From assembly GCF_020037125.1 (NCBI RefSeq), contig NZ_JAIQDG010000003.1:62001-126000 (forward strand): 64,000 bases of DNA, read 5' to 3'. Within the stretch, counting starts at the first letter, position 1. Each line of letters opens with the position of its first letter. Positions 33,852 through 44,899 of the stretch are shown piece after piece. Origin of the DNA: Myxococcus sp. RHSTA-1-4 (GTDB taxonomy: Bacteria; Myxococcota; Myxococcia; Myxococcales; Myxococcaceae). The notes under the pieces are model-generated. The model saw nothing but the letters and a program-made list of their open reading frames with translations. It ran no database searches and was not told the DNA's origin. The position numbers were made by a program, and so were the translations under genes.

Positions 33852-36185
33852 TCAGAACGCCGAGCCGTTGACGCGCTTGCCGGGGGAGGCGGTGAGGGTG
33901 GAGGACAGGGTGTTGTGCAGCACCCAGCTCCCGGTGGCGCTGGCGTCCGGGCTCCGGTTGTAGGAGACGCCCTGGTAGGTGTCCTGGTAGTTGTGGCTGT
34001 CCTGCACGCTGCCGTCCGGCAGGACGAGGTACACCGTGTCCCCGCTGCCACTCACGTTGACGCCGCGGTTGAAACGCAGCCCCTGATAGACTCCGTTCAA
34101 CAGGCCATTGGAGTAGTCGGCGTTCGTGGCCCCGGCGGGGACGGCGGAAGCCCCCGAGTAGACGACGTACACCTTGCCTGGCTGCAGCACGGTGCCGGCG
34201 GGGAAGGTGTGCCGGGCGGGCCTGGCGCCGCTGTACGACTCGTCATCGTGAATCTTCCAGCCGCCCAGGTCGACGGTGGTGGTGCCCGTGTTGAGCAGCT
34301 CCACGAACATCTGGTCGTAGTCCGGGGTGCTCGTCCCCGGGGCGTTGTTCGGCTGGGGCAGGTACTCGTTGATGAAGACGGCGTGTGGGACGCGGTTCAG
34401 CACGAAGGCGCCATCGCTGGCGTCGGAGAGGGTGGCATCCAGTGCATCGCTCACCCGCACGCGCGCGCCGCTGGACGCGTCGTAGGGCACCGTCCACGCG
34501 TAGCGCCCGGAGGCGGCGGACACGGAGGCGGCCACGTCGCGCCAGGTCGTCCCGTTGTCCACGGAGTACTGCAGCCGCACCGAGTTCACGCCGTTGGAGA
34601 CCCAGGTGATGTTGTACGGTGTCCCCGCCAGCAGCGTCTCCCCGCCGTTGGGTGCGGTGAGCCGGAGGGCTCGCACGTTGCCCTGCCCGAAGTCGTAGCG
34701 GCTGAGGATGGGGTAGTGGTCGGACGTGTTGTCCTTGTAGCCGGTAATCGCCGGGCGAATCACGGTGGTGGAGTTGGCGACGTAGGCCGCGTACACCTCG
34801 TTGGTGGCGAGCTGGTGGTCGATGAAGGTGCTGCGTCCCACCGTACTGCCCACGTTCGCCAGGGACAGGGCCTGGGTGGCGAAGGTGTAGTCGGCCGTGT
34901 CGCTGACGAAGTCGCGGAAGGGCGTGTCCCGCTTCTGCTGCGTCACCGGGTCCGTCACGGTGGACACGTCCACGTCGTCATTCCAGTCGCCCACCACCAT
35001 GACCCGCTGCGTGGGGAGCTGGGTGTCCAGGTAGCTCTTGAGCCTTCCGGCCGCGGCGACGCGCTGGTTGTAGTCGTCCGTGGGGTCGGCGCTCGTCGTG
35101 GCCTTCAGGTGCACCACCAGGACGGTCATGTCCACGCTGGCGCCGCCCCGGGTGACGCGCAGGTCCACCCGCAGCGGAGGCCGCCCGGCGAAGTCATTGT
35201 CGTACTGGGTGAGGACGACGTCCGCCCCGAGCACCCGCACCACGTCCGACTTGAAGAGCACGCCCAGCTTCTGCTCGTTGGTTCGGTAGTAGCTCGCGCC
35301 CGAGGGCACGCGCGTGGCGTCGTCCGCGAGGAAGCCGTCGTAGCCGGGCAGCTGCGCCTTCAGCTCGTTGAACTGCGACGTGCTGACGATTTCCGCCAGG
35401 CCCCAGATGTCCGCGCCCGCGTCGGCGATGACGGCCTGGGCGTTGGCGAGCTGCAGCGGCTCGTCGCTCGGCCCGTAGGTGGTGTCCCCGAACCACTCGA
35501 TGTTCCAGTTGGCCACCGACACCGGGAAGGTGCCCGTCGGGAGCGGGCCGCCGTCTGGCTGCCCCCCGTCTGGCTGCCCCCCGGAGTTGCTCACCCCCAG
35601 CGACAGCCGCGCCTCGGCCGTCGCCCCGCTGGCGTCCTGCACGCGCAGGGTGAACGAATAGATGCCGGCCGCCTGTGGGACGCCGCTCAGCACTCCGTCC
35701 TGGCCGAGGCTCAGTCCCAGGGGCAGCGAGCCGTCCGCCGATGACCAGCGCAGCGGCGGGTGGCCACCGCTGGCGACGAAGGTGTGCAGGTAGTTGCCGC
35801 CCACGGTGGCGCTGGGCATGGCGGCGCCCGACACCGCGAGCGCGGGCCATACCTTCAGCCCGTAGGTGCGGACGTCCTCGTGGCCCTCCGCGTCCTGCAC
35901 GCCCACGGTGAGGGTGAACTCGCCGTCCTCGCTGGCCGGGCCCGTCAGCTTCCCCTCCGCCGTAAGGAAGGAGAAGCCCGGCGGCGGCGCGCCCATGAAC
36001 GAGTAGCGCAGCGGCGGGGTGCCGCCGGTGGCCGTCAGCACGGCCTCGTAGGCGGCTCCCACCGTGGTGGCGGGCAGTTCAATGGCGGGAAGCCTGGGAC
36101 CTTCCGACGGGTCTCCACGACCTTCGGAACAGGCACTCAGCAGGACGAGGACGGCGAGCGTCCCGGCCACTCGGGCGGACAACAT
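33852..36185 (-). CDS. Lipoprotein nuclease/phosphatase: two Ig domains, EEP domain, lamin-tail domain
   Basis: 777 residues. Lipobox LSAC (Cys 19), two He_PIG-type Ig domains at about 30-200, a short repeated GGQPDGG linker, an endonuclease/exonuclease/phosphatase domain at about 215-500 (NIEWFGD, LAEIVSTSQF, HLKATTSADP, GDWNDDV, SDHYPIL), an Ig-like stretch, and a lamin-tail domain at about 620-730 (VFINEYLPQP, MFVELLNTG). This is the pattern of secreted surface nucleases that may digest extracellular DNA. GGAG lies 9 nt before the ATG. Confidence 0.88.
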   Translation of the reverse strand: MLSARVAGTLAVLVLLSACSEGRGDPSEGPRLPAIELPATTVGAAYEAVLTATGGTPPLRYSFMGAPPPGFSFLTAEGKLTGPASEDGEFTLTVGVQDAEGHEDVRTYGLKVWPALAVSGAAMPSATVGGNYLHTFVASGGHPPLRWSSADGSLPLGLSLGQDGVLSGVPQAAGIYSFTLRVQDASGATAEARLSLGVSNSGGQPDGGQPDGGPLPTGTFPVSVANWNIEWFGDTTYGPSDEPLQLANAQAVIADAGADIWGLAEIVSTSQFNELKAQLPGYDGFLADDATRVPSGASYYRTNEQKLGVLFKSDVVRVLGADVVLTQYDNDFAGRPPLRVDLRVTRGGASVDMTVLVVHLKATTSADPTDDYNQRVAAAGRLKSYLDTQLPTQRVMVVGDWNDDVDVSTVTDPVTQQKRDTPFRDFVSDTADYTFATQALSLANVGSTVGRSTFIDHQLATNEVYAAYVANSTTVIRPAITGYKDNTSDHYPILSRYDFGQGNVRALRLTAPNGGETLLAGTPYNITWVSNGVNSVRLQYSVDNGTTWRDVAASVSAASGRYAWTVPYDASSGARVRVSDALDATLSDASDGAFVLNRVPHAVFINEYLPQPNNAPGTSTPDYDQMFVELLNTGTTTVDLGGWKIHDDESYSGARPARHTFPAGTVLQPGKVYVVYSGASAVPAGATNADYSNGLLNGVYQGLRFNRGVNVSGSGDTVYLVLPDGSVQDSHNYQDTYQGVSYNRSPDASATGSWVLHNTLSSTLTASPGKRVNGSAF

Positions 36186-36232
36186 GTCGGCGGGCTCCAG
36201 CGCGGGCCCTGGGGAGGGGGCTCGGCGCGCAT

Positions 36233-36238
36233 ACTCTA
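36233..36238 (-). promoter_or_regulatory. -10-like element of the lamin-tail nuclease gene
   Basis: On the minus strand TAGAGT is followed by ATGCGCGCC about 48 nt before the start codon. No clear -35 is present. It resembles the TAGnnn elements at other genes in the window. Confidence 0.3.
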
Positions 36239-36347
36239 ACGCCTTTCACCGCTCGCTTGCACGAGCCGCGTGACAGATGTTTCACGCGACACGCCCAGGG
36301 CAATCGTCGCGTTTCTCATGCGTGTGTTCAGAAAGCCCAGGAAGGTT

Positions 36348-36376
36348 TTGCGCTCCCGGCGGGCGTGGAGTGGAAT
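36348..36376 (+). promoter_or_regulatory. Possible sigma-70-type promoter of the Lys-rich protein gene
   Basis: TTGCGC and TGGAAT are separated by 17 bp, 43 nt before the ATG at 36419. The match is partial. Confidence 0.35.
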
Positions 36377-36418
36377 GCTTCGAAGGGGGGCCCCGTCGCC
36401 CCACGGAGGACACAGCAC

Positions 36419-36922
36419 ATGGCCGAGAAGTGGGACAAGCAGCTGATGGACTTCCTCAAGCGCACCGGTGACGAGCTCAAGCGCACCACCGAGGACCTGC
36501 GTGGCGAGGCTCAGCGCCTCCTTCATGAGGTGAAGGACCCGCGCAACCAGGCCAAGGTGAAGGAGGGCCTGGAGCAGCTCCGCACCTGGGCCACCACCAC
36601 CAGCAAGGTGGCGACGGAGAAGATTGAGTCCGCCGTGCGCCAGGTGGAGGGCGCCGTGGAGCGCGCCTTCATGCCGGAGGAGGGCGGCCAGGAGCCCACG
36701 GGCGCGAAGGCGGCCCCGGCTCCGTCCGGAGCGGCCACCACGGGCGCCACCGAGGCCCCGAAGGCGGAGCCTCGCGCCGCCAGGAAGGCCGGAACCAAGT
36801 CCATTGGCCGAAAGAAGGCCGCCGCCAAGGGGGCTGCCTCCCGCCCGGCCGCCAAGGCGGCGAAGAAGGGGGCCTCAGCTTCCAAGAAGACGATTGGCCG
36901 AGCGAAGAAGCCCACGTCCTGA
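36419..36922 (+). CDS. Helical protein with Lys/Ala-rich histone-like tail
   Basis: 167 residues with GGAGGA 10 nt before the ATG. The N-terminal 85 residues are one or two long charged amphipathic helices ([20 protein letters not shown]), and the C-terminal half is a basic low-complexity tail ([20 protein letters not shown]) like histone-H1-type tails. The tail suggests DNA or RNA binding. The function is unknown. It lies 110 bp before grpE on the same strand and may share its transcription. No cysteine is present. Confidence 0.75.
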   Translation: MAEKWDKQLMDFLKRTGDELKRTTEDLRGEAQRLLHEVKDPRNQAKVKEGLEQLRTWATTTSKVATEKIESAVRQVEGAVERAFMPEEGGQEPTGAKAAPAPSGAATTGATEAPKAEPRAARKAGTKSIGRKKAAAKGAASRPAAKAAKKGASASKKTIGRAKKPTS

Positions 36923-37032
36923 GCGTGAAGTTCCACCCCGCATGGAGCCGGTCTGCTCGCACTCCAGGGTTGGGCTCCGGCGGGTGTTCGCTCCAGTTGG
37001 AACGGTCCGCGGTGCGTGAGATAGTGCGCGCC

Positions 37033-37875
37033 GTGGCCGGCGACAATGAGAAGGGCAGCATCCAGACGGACATCGGTCAGGACGTCATCGACGCGGCGGT
37101 GCGCAGCGTGGAGCGTCATATGAGCGAGGACGAGGAGGTGACCGTCGTCGAGGTGCAGGCTTCCGAGCCCGCCTCCGAGGCCCCTCCCGCGGGGGAAGGT
37201 GACTCCGCCACCGCGACGCCCGGGGAGGTCGCGGCGCTGCGCCAGGAGGTGGAGTCGCTCAAGGCGCAAATCGAGTTCAGCCAGGCCAGGGCCCGCGAGA
37301 CGATGGAGCGGCTGCGCGAGGCGCACGAGCGCGCCAAGGAAGCGCAGGAGCGCACCGTCCGCGCCGCCGCGGACCTGGAGAACTACCGCAAGCGCGCCCA
37401 GAAGGAGAAGGAGGAGGTCCAGCGCTTCGGCTCGGAGAAGCTGCTCAAGGACCTGCTCCCCGTCATGGACAACCTGGACCGCGCGCTGGAGGCGGCGTCG
37501 AAGTCTCCGGACATCGACAGCTTCCAGAAGGGCGTGGCCATGACGCGCAAGTCCTTCGAGGACGCGCTCGCCCGCCATGGCGTGAAGTCCTTCAGCGCCA
37601 GGGGCCAGCCGTTCGACCCGCGCATGCACGAGGCCATCCAGCAGGTGGAGACGGCGGAGGTCCCCGCCGGCCACGTCGTCTACGAGGTGGTGCGCGGCTT
37701 CTTCCTCAACGAGCGGCTGGTGCGCCCGTCGCTCGTCGTCGTCGCCCGCGCGCCCGCGCCGGCCGAGGCATCCACCATTACCCAGCCGGCGGAGGTCGAG
37801 GGGACCTCCACGTCCGGCGCGGAGGGGGCCCCCACGCCCCCGCAGTCCGAGAACTCTTCCGGGGGGAGTCAGTAA
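37033..37875 (+). CDS. grpE: GrpE nucleotide-exchange factor (GrpS-like)
   Basis: 280 residues from GTG 37033; other starts are GTG 37012, GTG 36925 and ATG 37120. I chose 37033 because the codons after it are strongly GC-biased, while 37120 has a GGAG 6 nt upstream and remains possible. Long coiled coil (about 60-130, [20 protein letters not shown]), then the GrpE core ([59 protein letters not shown]). It releases ADP from DnaK. It stands 5 bp before dnaK with no dnaJ, like the grpS-sglK pair of M. xanthus. Confidence 0.85.
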   Translation: MAGDNEKGSIQTDIGQDVIDAAVRSVERHMSEDEEVTVVEVQASEPASEAPPAGEGDSATATPGEVAALRQEVESLKAQIEFSQARARETMERLREAHERAKEAQERTVRAAADLENYRKRAQKEKEEVQRFGSEKLLKDLLPVMDNLDRALEAASKSPDIDSFQKGVAMTRKSFEDALARHGVKSFSARGQPFDPRMHEAIQQVETAEVPAGHVVYEVVRGFFLNERLVRPSLVVVARAPAPAEASTITQPAEVEGTSTSGAEGAPTPPQSENSSGGSQ

Positions 37876-37880
37876 GCGTC

Positions 37881-39704
<1,824 letters not shown>

Positions 39705-39798
39705 GCCCGGGCTCCGGGCCCACCCCGGGCGCGTGCAATCGTTTCCGCGCCCGGGCGTAGAGGGACGCACCACCGCAGTCCGCTGAAAGGCGTCCGCC

Positions 39799-40095
39799 AT
39801 GGATACCACCGAAGCCGTCGTCACCGTCCTCATCGTGACCATGACGATTGGCATCCCCGTCGCGGGGCTCACCCTGCGCTTCTCCCTCAAGCCGCTGGTG
39901 GAGGCCTTCATCCGCATGCGCGAGGTGCAGCTCGGCGCCTCCGACACCCTCCTGCTGCGAGAGCGCGTGGCCCACCTGGAGCGTGTGCTGGAGGCGCATG
40001 GCCTCCTGGACGCGCGCCAGCCCCTCAGTCTTCACCAGGGCCCGTCCGAGCGGCTCCCCGCCGGCGTCCCCCTGAAGGACCGGGAGCGCGTCTAA
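39799..40095 (+). CDS. Small single-pass membrane protein
   Basis: 98 residues. One membrane helix at about 7-30 (VVTVLIVTMTIGIPVAGLTL), then a short coiled coil (LLLRERVAHLERVLEAHG) and a charged tail. Not recognised. It sits in the 428-bp interval between dnaK and a kinase gene and reads in normal GC-biased codons. Confidence 0.65.
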   Translation: MDTTEAVVTVLIVTMTIGIPVAGLTLRFSLKPLVEAFIRMREVQLGASDTLLLRERVAHLERVLEAHGLLDARQPLSLHQGPSERLPAGVPLKDRERV

Positions 40096-40132
40096 TACGG
40101 GTTTACCCGTCTTCCAGGGGCAGTGGCCGCGG

Positions 40133-41656
40133 GTGTTGAATGCACCCGTGGACTTTCCCTCTCTGCAGACGGAGGTCGCGTTCCTGCGCGGCCTGGTGGC
40201 CGTCCACCGGATGGCCGACGACATCCTCGAGGACTGCCTGGAGCGCGGCCTGGACCTGGACGCCGGGGTGGACGTGTTCCTCACGCAGTGCGCGCGGATG
40301 GTGCACGCGCCCGCGGGTTTCGTGTCGCTGCGGGGCACTCGCGGGCCGGTGCTGACGCGCGTGCTGGGCCACCTGGGTGTGGACGTCTTCGAGGCGGCGC
40401 ACTGGACGGGGCCCCGGCGGTTGCCGGACGGGCGGATGCTCTTCTGCACCCGGCTGAAGCTGGGGAAGCTGGAATTGGGGGGCATGGGGCTGGTGGTGGA
40501 GGGCACCTTCGAGGACGGCGGCGGACTGGTGATGAAGCTGGTGGAGGCCATCGGCGAGCAGCTCGACACGGCGGTGCTGAGCTTCCTGGCGCTCACGGAC
40601 GGGCGGAGCGCGCTGGAGCGGCTGGACGAGCTGGAGCTGGACGACGCGCAGGAGCCCCGCGGGCGCATTGGCCGCTACGAGGTGGTGACGCCGCTGGGCA
40701 CCGGCGGCATGGCGCAGGTGCTGGTGGCGCGGGCGCGCGGGCCGGAGGGGCTGGGCCGGCTGGTGGCGCTCAAGCGCATCCTCCCGCACCTGACGGCGGA
40801 CCCATCCATCATCCAGCAGTTCCTGGACGAGGCTCGCATCGGCCTGCGGCTGTCGCACCCCAACCTGGTGCACGTCTATGACTTCGGCGAGGCGCAGGGC
40901 GCGTACTACATCGCCATGGAGCTGGTGCGGGGCGTGGACCTGGACCGGCTCATCCGCTCGCTGAAGGGCCCGCTGGAGCCGGCGCACGCGGTGGCGGTGG
41001 TGGTGCAGGCGCTGCACGGGCTGCACGCGGCGCACACCCTGCGGGGCGAGGACGGCGCTCCGCTGCGGCTCGTGCACCGGGATTTGTCCCCGCACAACCT
41101 CATGGTGGGGTTTGACGGGCGGGTGAAGGTGCTGGACTTCGGCGTGGCGAAGGCGCGGGCGCAGCGCACGGTGACGCTGCCGGGCATCGTCAAGGGCAAG
41201 CCGCTGTACATGTCCCCGGAGCAGGCGCGGGGGCAGCGGCTGGACGCGCGCAGTGACTTGTTCGCGATGGGCCTCATCCTCTACGAGGCGCTCACGGGCC
41301 GGCGCGCCTTCGACCGCGGCGACGAGCTGGCCTCCATGCAGGCCATCTGCGACGAGCGGCTGCCCCGGCCGGACTCCATCTCCAGGCCCCTGTGGGACAC
41401 GCTGGAGGTGGCGCTGGCCAAGCGGCCCGAGGCGCGCTTCGGCAGCGCGCAGGAGATGGCGGACCGGCTGTCGGAAGTGTGTGCCCCGGCGCGCGAGGTG
41501 GAGCTGGCGCGGCTCACGTCGAGGCACTTCCCGGACCGGCTGCGCCAGTTCAACCAGATGGACAGGACGGAAGCCGCCGGGAGGCCCGGTGTGCGCGACG
41601 GGGCCGAGGAGGAGACGCAGGTCCGCCCCCCCGGCCCCCGCGCGCGCGCTCAGTAG
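40133..41656 (+). CDS. Ser/Thr protein kinase with N-terminal GAF-like domain
   Basis: 507 residues from GTG 40133 (GTG 40145 possible). Residues 1-165 are a GAF-like sensor region (DVFLTQCARMVHAPAGFVSL). The kinase domain (about 180-460) has GTGGMA, VALKRI, DFG and SPE. The catalytic loop is HRDLSPHN, with Ser in place of the usual Lys; this variant is common among myxobacterial kinases and may lower or alter activity. No membrane helix, so it is cytosolic. It overlaps the convergent DUF2382 gene by 7 bp at the 3' ends. Confidence 0.88.
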   Translation: MLNAPVDFPSLQTEVAFLRGLVAVHRMADDILEDCLERGLDLDAGVDVFLTQCARMVHAPAGFVSLRGTRGPVLTRVLGHLGVDVFEAAHWTGPRRLPDGRMLFCTRLKLGKLELGGMGLVVEGTFEDGGGLVMKLVEAIGEQLDTAVLSFLALTDGRSALERLDELELDDAQEPRGRIGRYEVVTPLGTGGMAQVLVARARGPEGLGRLVALKRILPHLTADPSIIQQFLDEARIGLRLSHPNLVHVYDFGEAQGAYYIAMELVRGVDLDRLIRSLKGPLEPAHAVAVVVQALHGLHAAHTLRGEDGAPLRLVHRDLSPHNLMVGFDGRVKVLDFGVAKARAQRTVTLPGIVKGKPLYMSPEQARGQRLDARSDLFAMGLILYEALTGRRAFDRGDELASMQAICDERLPRPDSISRPLWDTLEVALAKRPEARFGSAQEMADRLSEVCAPAREVELARLTSRHFPDRLRQFNQMDRTEAAGRPGVRDGAEEETQVRPPGPRARAQ

Positions 41657-42447
41657 CCGCGCTTGTTCGGGTCCTCGCCAGGCGCGCCCAGTGGACGCGT
41701 GCCGCCCTCCACGTCGCCCTCGGTGCGGATGTTCACGTCCTCGCGGCGGACGCTCTCCGCGACGCGGCGCTCCTCCTCGATGGCGTCCTTGTGGATGACG
41801 ACCTCCTCATCCACCACGGCGCGCTTCTGGACCTCGACCTCCTCGGCGCGCAGCGGCACCACGACAGTCTCCTCCTGGAAGGAGGCGCCCATGGCCGGGC
41901 GGTCCGGCGTCACGTCGCGGCGCTCCACGCGCACGCGCTCGCGGCGCACCGGCACGTCCATCACCTTCTCCTCCTCGATGACGTCCTTGCGGACGCGTAC
42001 CTCACCGGCCTGCTTCTCCCGCTTGAGGACGTCCAACTCCTCCTTGTGCACGGGGATGGAGATGTCCTCCGAGCGCCCCGTCATCGTGCGCTCGCCGCCC
42101 ATGCGGGTGTCGGTGCCGTAGCCCGTCGCGGTGGTCCCCGTGGCCGGCACGCCCACCGCGCCGGGGCCCACGCCCGCGCCACCGCCCAGGCCCGCCGTCG
42201 TGCCCGGCGTCTCCTCGTAGCGCTCCTCGCCCCTCAGCGCATGCAGCGTCTCCTTGCCGTGGTTGAGGATGATTTCCCCGCCGCGGATGTCGCTGATCTC
42301 CGAGTACCGGACGAGATAGTCCTTCGGGAAGAAGAGGCCCTTCTCGATGTGGAACTCGCCGTCACCCACGGCGAACACCTTGCCGAGCTTCTCGCCGTCG
42401 ATGCTGCGGACGGCCATTCCCTCTCTTACGTCGCTGCGCTGGAACAT
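41650..42447 (-). CDS. DUF2171-DUF2382 stress-response protein (YsnF/AvaK-like)
   Basis: 265 residues. N-terminal PRC-barrel-like DUF2171 domain (REGMAVRSIDGEKLGKVFAV), a glycine-rich linker, then two DUF2382 segments (ISIPVHKEELDVLKREKQAG, VRRERVRVERRDV). DUF2382 proteins such as YsnF and AvaK are linked with general stress. The charged beta-hairpin repeats are acidic and basic in turn. It is divergent from a second such gene across a 411-bp spacer. Confidence 0.85.
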   Translation of the reverse strand: MFQRSDVREGMAVRSIDGEKLGKVFAVGDGEFHIEKGLFFPKDYLVRYSEISDIRGGEIILNHGKETLHALRGEERYEETPGTTAGLGGGAGVGPGAVGVPATGTTATGYGTDTRMGGERTMTGRSEDISIPVHKEELDVLKREKQAGEVRVRKDVIEEEKVMDVPVRRERVRVERRDVTPDRPAMGASFQEETVVVPLRAEEVEVQKRAVVDEEVVIHKDAIEEERRVAESVRREDVNIRTEGDVEGGTRPLGAPGEDPNKRGY

Positions 42448-42858
42448 GGCTGGCTCCTTTAACCAGGGTGGGGTTCGCCGAAGCGGAAGGTGCCCCGTGT
42501 CCCTGGTGCGGTGACTGCCTGGCCCGTGCGCATGCACGTGGCCTCGGGTGGGTTCCGCTCCGGTCTTATCGGGAAGGTGGGAGCGGGTGGGCCAAACGGC
42601 AGTGGCCGGGCGTCGGTGCCAGGGGGCTCGGCACCGCGCCTGCCCGCCCGGACGCACGCCCGCCTCCCCGCCTCCCCCCGAGCCGAGGAGCGCGACGGCA
42701 GGCGGGTGTCCCAGCCTGGGACTTCTCACCATGAGAGGGCCCACCCCACCTTCCGTACGCGTGCCGACAGGCCATGAGTGCCCGCGCGGGAGAGGTCCAT
42801 GCGCACCAGTCAGGCGAGCACGCGGCAGGGGCGCTGAGCGACTCGGGAGGAGCACGGC
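42448..42858. other. 411-bp spacer between two divergent DUF2382 genes
   Basis: No gene is seen here; short frames have no ribosome site or homology. It is likely to hold two divergent promoters. A GG-N10-GC match at 42629-42643 resembles a sigma-54 site but has mismatches (see rejected items). Sequence is strongly GC-rich with no long hairpin that I could find. Confidence 0.5.
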
Positions 42859-43566
42859 ATGCGCTGGGACGTACGGGAAGGGATGCGGGTCTTCACGGCG
42901 GACGGTGCGCGGCTGGGCACCGTGGTGGGCTGCGGCGAGGACACCTTCGTCGTCGAGCGCGGGCTGCTCCGGGCACGGGACTACGTGGCCCGCTACGGCG
43001 ATGTGGTGGCGGTGCGCGACGGCGAGGTGCACCTGGGCCTCACTCGGTACGAGGTGGCACCCGGCCCGGGTACGCGCGAGGAGGCGGCCGCTCGCCGTCC
43101 GGAGGCCGTGCGGGCGGGGACCTTCGGCGAGTCGCAGGACATCGTCGTCCCCCTGGCCCGCGAGGAGGCACTCCCGCGCACCGTGCTGCACGAGGTGGGT
43201 CAGCTCCGCCTGCACAAGGTGGTCCGGACGGAGGTGAAACATTTCTCCATTCCCGTGCGGCGCGAGGAATTGGTGGTGGCGCGGGTGTCCGCCGAGGAGC
43301 ACGGGGGCGAGGCCGCCCGGGGGGCGGAGGGCCGTGCCGTGCCGGGTGGGGCGGCGCCCTTCGAGGAGCACACGCTCGTCATCCCCCTGTACGAGGAGCG
43401 GGTGGAGTTCACCAGGACGGCCCATGTCTGGCAGGAGGTCTCCATCTCCAAATCCACCGTCGAGGAGATGCGCCAGGTGCACACCACCGTCCGCCGGGAG
43501 ACGGCGGAGGTGGAGGAGCAGGGTGAGGTGCTTCACGACGGCCCGGTGGATGGGTTGCACTCCTGA
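42859..43566 (+). CDS. DUF2171-DUF2382 protein, second copy
   Basis: 235 residues with GGAGGAG before the ATG. DUF2171-like start (DVREGMRVFTADGARLGTVVG) and two DUF2382 segments (IVVPLAREEALPRT, VIPLYEERVEFTRT), paralogous to the protein encoded divergently. Identity between the two is modest, so this is an old duplication or two lineages. It is followed 121 bp later by the branched-chain ABC operon with its own promoter. Confidence 0.85.
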   Translation: MRWDVREGMRVFTADGARLGTVVGCGEDTFVVERGLLRARDYVARYGDVVAVRDGEVHLGLTRYEVAPGPGTREEAAARRPEAVRAGTFGESQDIVVPLAREEALPRTVLHEVGQLRLHKVVRTEVKHFSIPVRREELVVARVSAEEHGGEAARGAEGRAVPGGAAPFEEHTLVIPLYEERVEFTRTAHVWQEVSISKSTVEEMRQVHTTVRRETAEVEEQGEVLHDGPVDGLHS

Positions 43567-43616
43567 CTGACGCAGTGCACGGCGCATGTGGGGCATGGGG
43601 CGGCTCGGTTGTGAGC

Positions 43617-43645
43617 TTGACCCATGGAGAGGGCTCCCCTAGAAA
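43617..43645 (+). promoter_or_regulatory. Sigma-70-type promoter of the branched-chain ABC operon
   Basis: TTGACC, a 17-bp spacer and TAGAAA, with the expected start about 36 nt before the ATG at 43688. This is the best -35/-10 pair in the window. Confidence 0.5.
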
Positions 43646-43687
43646 ACCGGGGCTTTGCCGTGTCCCCCCTGAAGAGGGAAGCCCCGC

Positions 43688-44899
43688 ATGCGACGACTTG
43701 CCCCGATGCTGCTCGCCGCGCTCGCCTTCCTGGCGGCCGCTTGCGAGAAGAAGACGCAGCCCGCCCCGTCCGGTGAAGGAGGCACGCAGGCCACGCAGCA
43801 GGGCAAGCCCGCCACGCCCGGTGGCGAGGCCCCGGCCGGCGCGGACGTCATCCTCCTGGGGCAGGTGGGCGCGCTCACCGGTGGGCAGGCCACCTTCGGC
43901 ATCTCCACGCGCAATGGCATCGAGATGGCCATCAAGGAGGCCAACGCCGCCGGTGGGGTGAAGGGCAAGAAGCTGGCGATTCGCGTCTACGACAACCAGA
44001 GCAAGCCGGAGGAGGCCGCCCAGGCCACCACCCGCCTGATTACGCAGGACAAGGTGGTGCTCATCCTCGGTGACGTGGCCTCGTCCAACTCGCTGGCCAT
44101 GGCGGAGAAGGCGCAGGCGGCGGGCGTGCCGATGATTACGCCCTCCTCCACCAACACCACCGTCACGCAGAAGGGCGACTACATCTTCCGCGTCTGCTTC
44201 ATCGACCCGTTCCAGGGCTATGTGATGGCGAAGTTCGCCCGCGAGGACCTGAAGCTCAACAAGGTGGCGGTGCTGCAGGACAACAAGAGCGCCTACTCCA
44301 TCGACCTGTCGGACGTCTTCACGCGCAAGTTCACGGAGATGGGCGGCAAGGTCACCACCACGGAGAGCTACAGCCAGGGTGACACGGACTACCGCGCGCA
44401 GCTCACCGCCATCCGCAAGACGCAGCCGGACGGCATCTACGTGCCGGGCTACTACAGCGAGGTGGGCGTCATCGCCCGCCAGGCGCGCGAGGTGGGCCTG
44501 AAGGTCCCGCTGATGGGCGGCGACGGCTGGGACTCCGAGAAGCTCTTCGAGCTGGGCGGCAGCGCCATCCAGGGCAGCTACTTCTCCAACCACTACTCGC
44601 CGGACAACCCGGATCCGCGCGTGCAGAAGTTCATCGCCGACTACAAGGCCGCCTACGGCAGCGTGCCGGACGCGCTGGCGGCGCTCGGCTACGACGCGGC
44701 CCGCGTGGCCCTCGCCGCCCTGGAGCGCGCCAAGGACCTGAGCGGTCCGTCCGTGCGTGACGCCATCGCCCAGACGAAGGACTTCCCGGGCGTGGCGGGC
44801 ACCATCACCCTGGACGACAAGCGGAACGCCGTGAAGTCCGCCGTCGTCCTGAAGGTCGGAGACGGGAAGACGGAGTACGTCACCACGGTCAACCCCTAA
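43688..44899 (+). CDS. ABC transporter substrate-binding lipoprotein, Leu/Ile/Val family
   Basis: 403 residues. Lipobox LAAAC (Cys 20), then a Leu-binding-protein fold: ILLGQVGALTGGQATFGIST, GVKGKKLAIRVYDNQSKPEEA, DVASSNSLA. It captures branched-chain amino acids or a related ligand (the family also takes amides and urea) and hands it to the permeases. It is the first gene of a five-gene operon, and the stop overlaps the next ATG by one base (TAATG). The promoter at 43617 is directly upstream. Confidence 0.9.
   Translation: MRRLAPMLLAALAFLAAACEKKTQPAPSGEGGTQATQQGKPATPGGEAPAGADVILLGQVGALTGGQATFGISTRNGIEMAIKEANAAGGVKGKKLAIRVYDNQSKPEEAAQATTRLITQDKVVLILGDVASSNSLAMAEKAQAAGVPMITPSSTNTTVTQKGDYIFRVCFIDPFQGYVMAKFAREDLKLNKVAVLQDNKSAYSIDLSDVFTRKFTEMGGKVTTTESYSQGDTDYRAQLTAIRKTQPDGIYVPGYYSEVGVIARQAREVGLKVPLMGGDGWDSEKLFELGGSAIQGSYFSNHYSPDNPDPRVQKFIADYKAAYGSVPDALAALGYDAARVALAALERAKDLSGPSVRDAIAQTKDFPGVAGTITLDDKRNAVKSAVVLKVGDGKTEYVTTVNP

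Noticed and set aside
42629-42643. Sigma-54-like GG-N10-GC site
   Set aside because: CGGCAC and CTGC each carry mismatches, and such matches are frequent at about 70% GC; it is also over 200 bp from the start codon.
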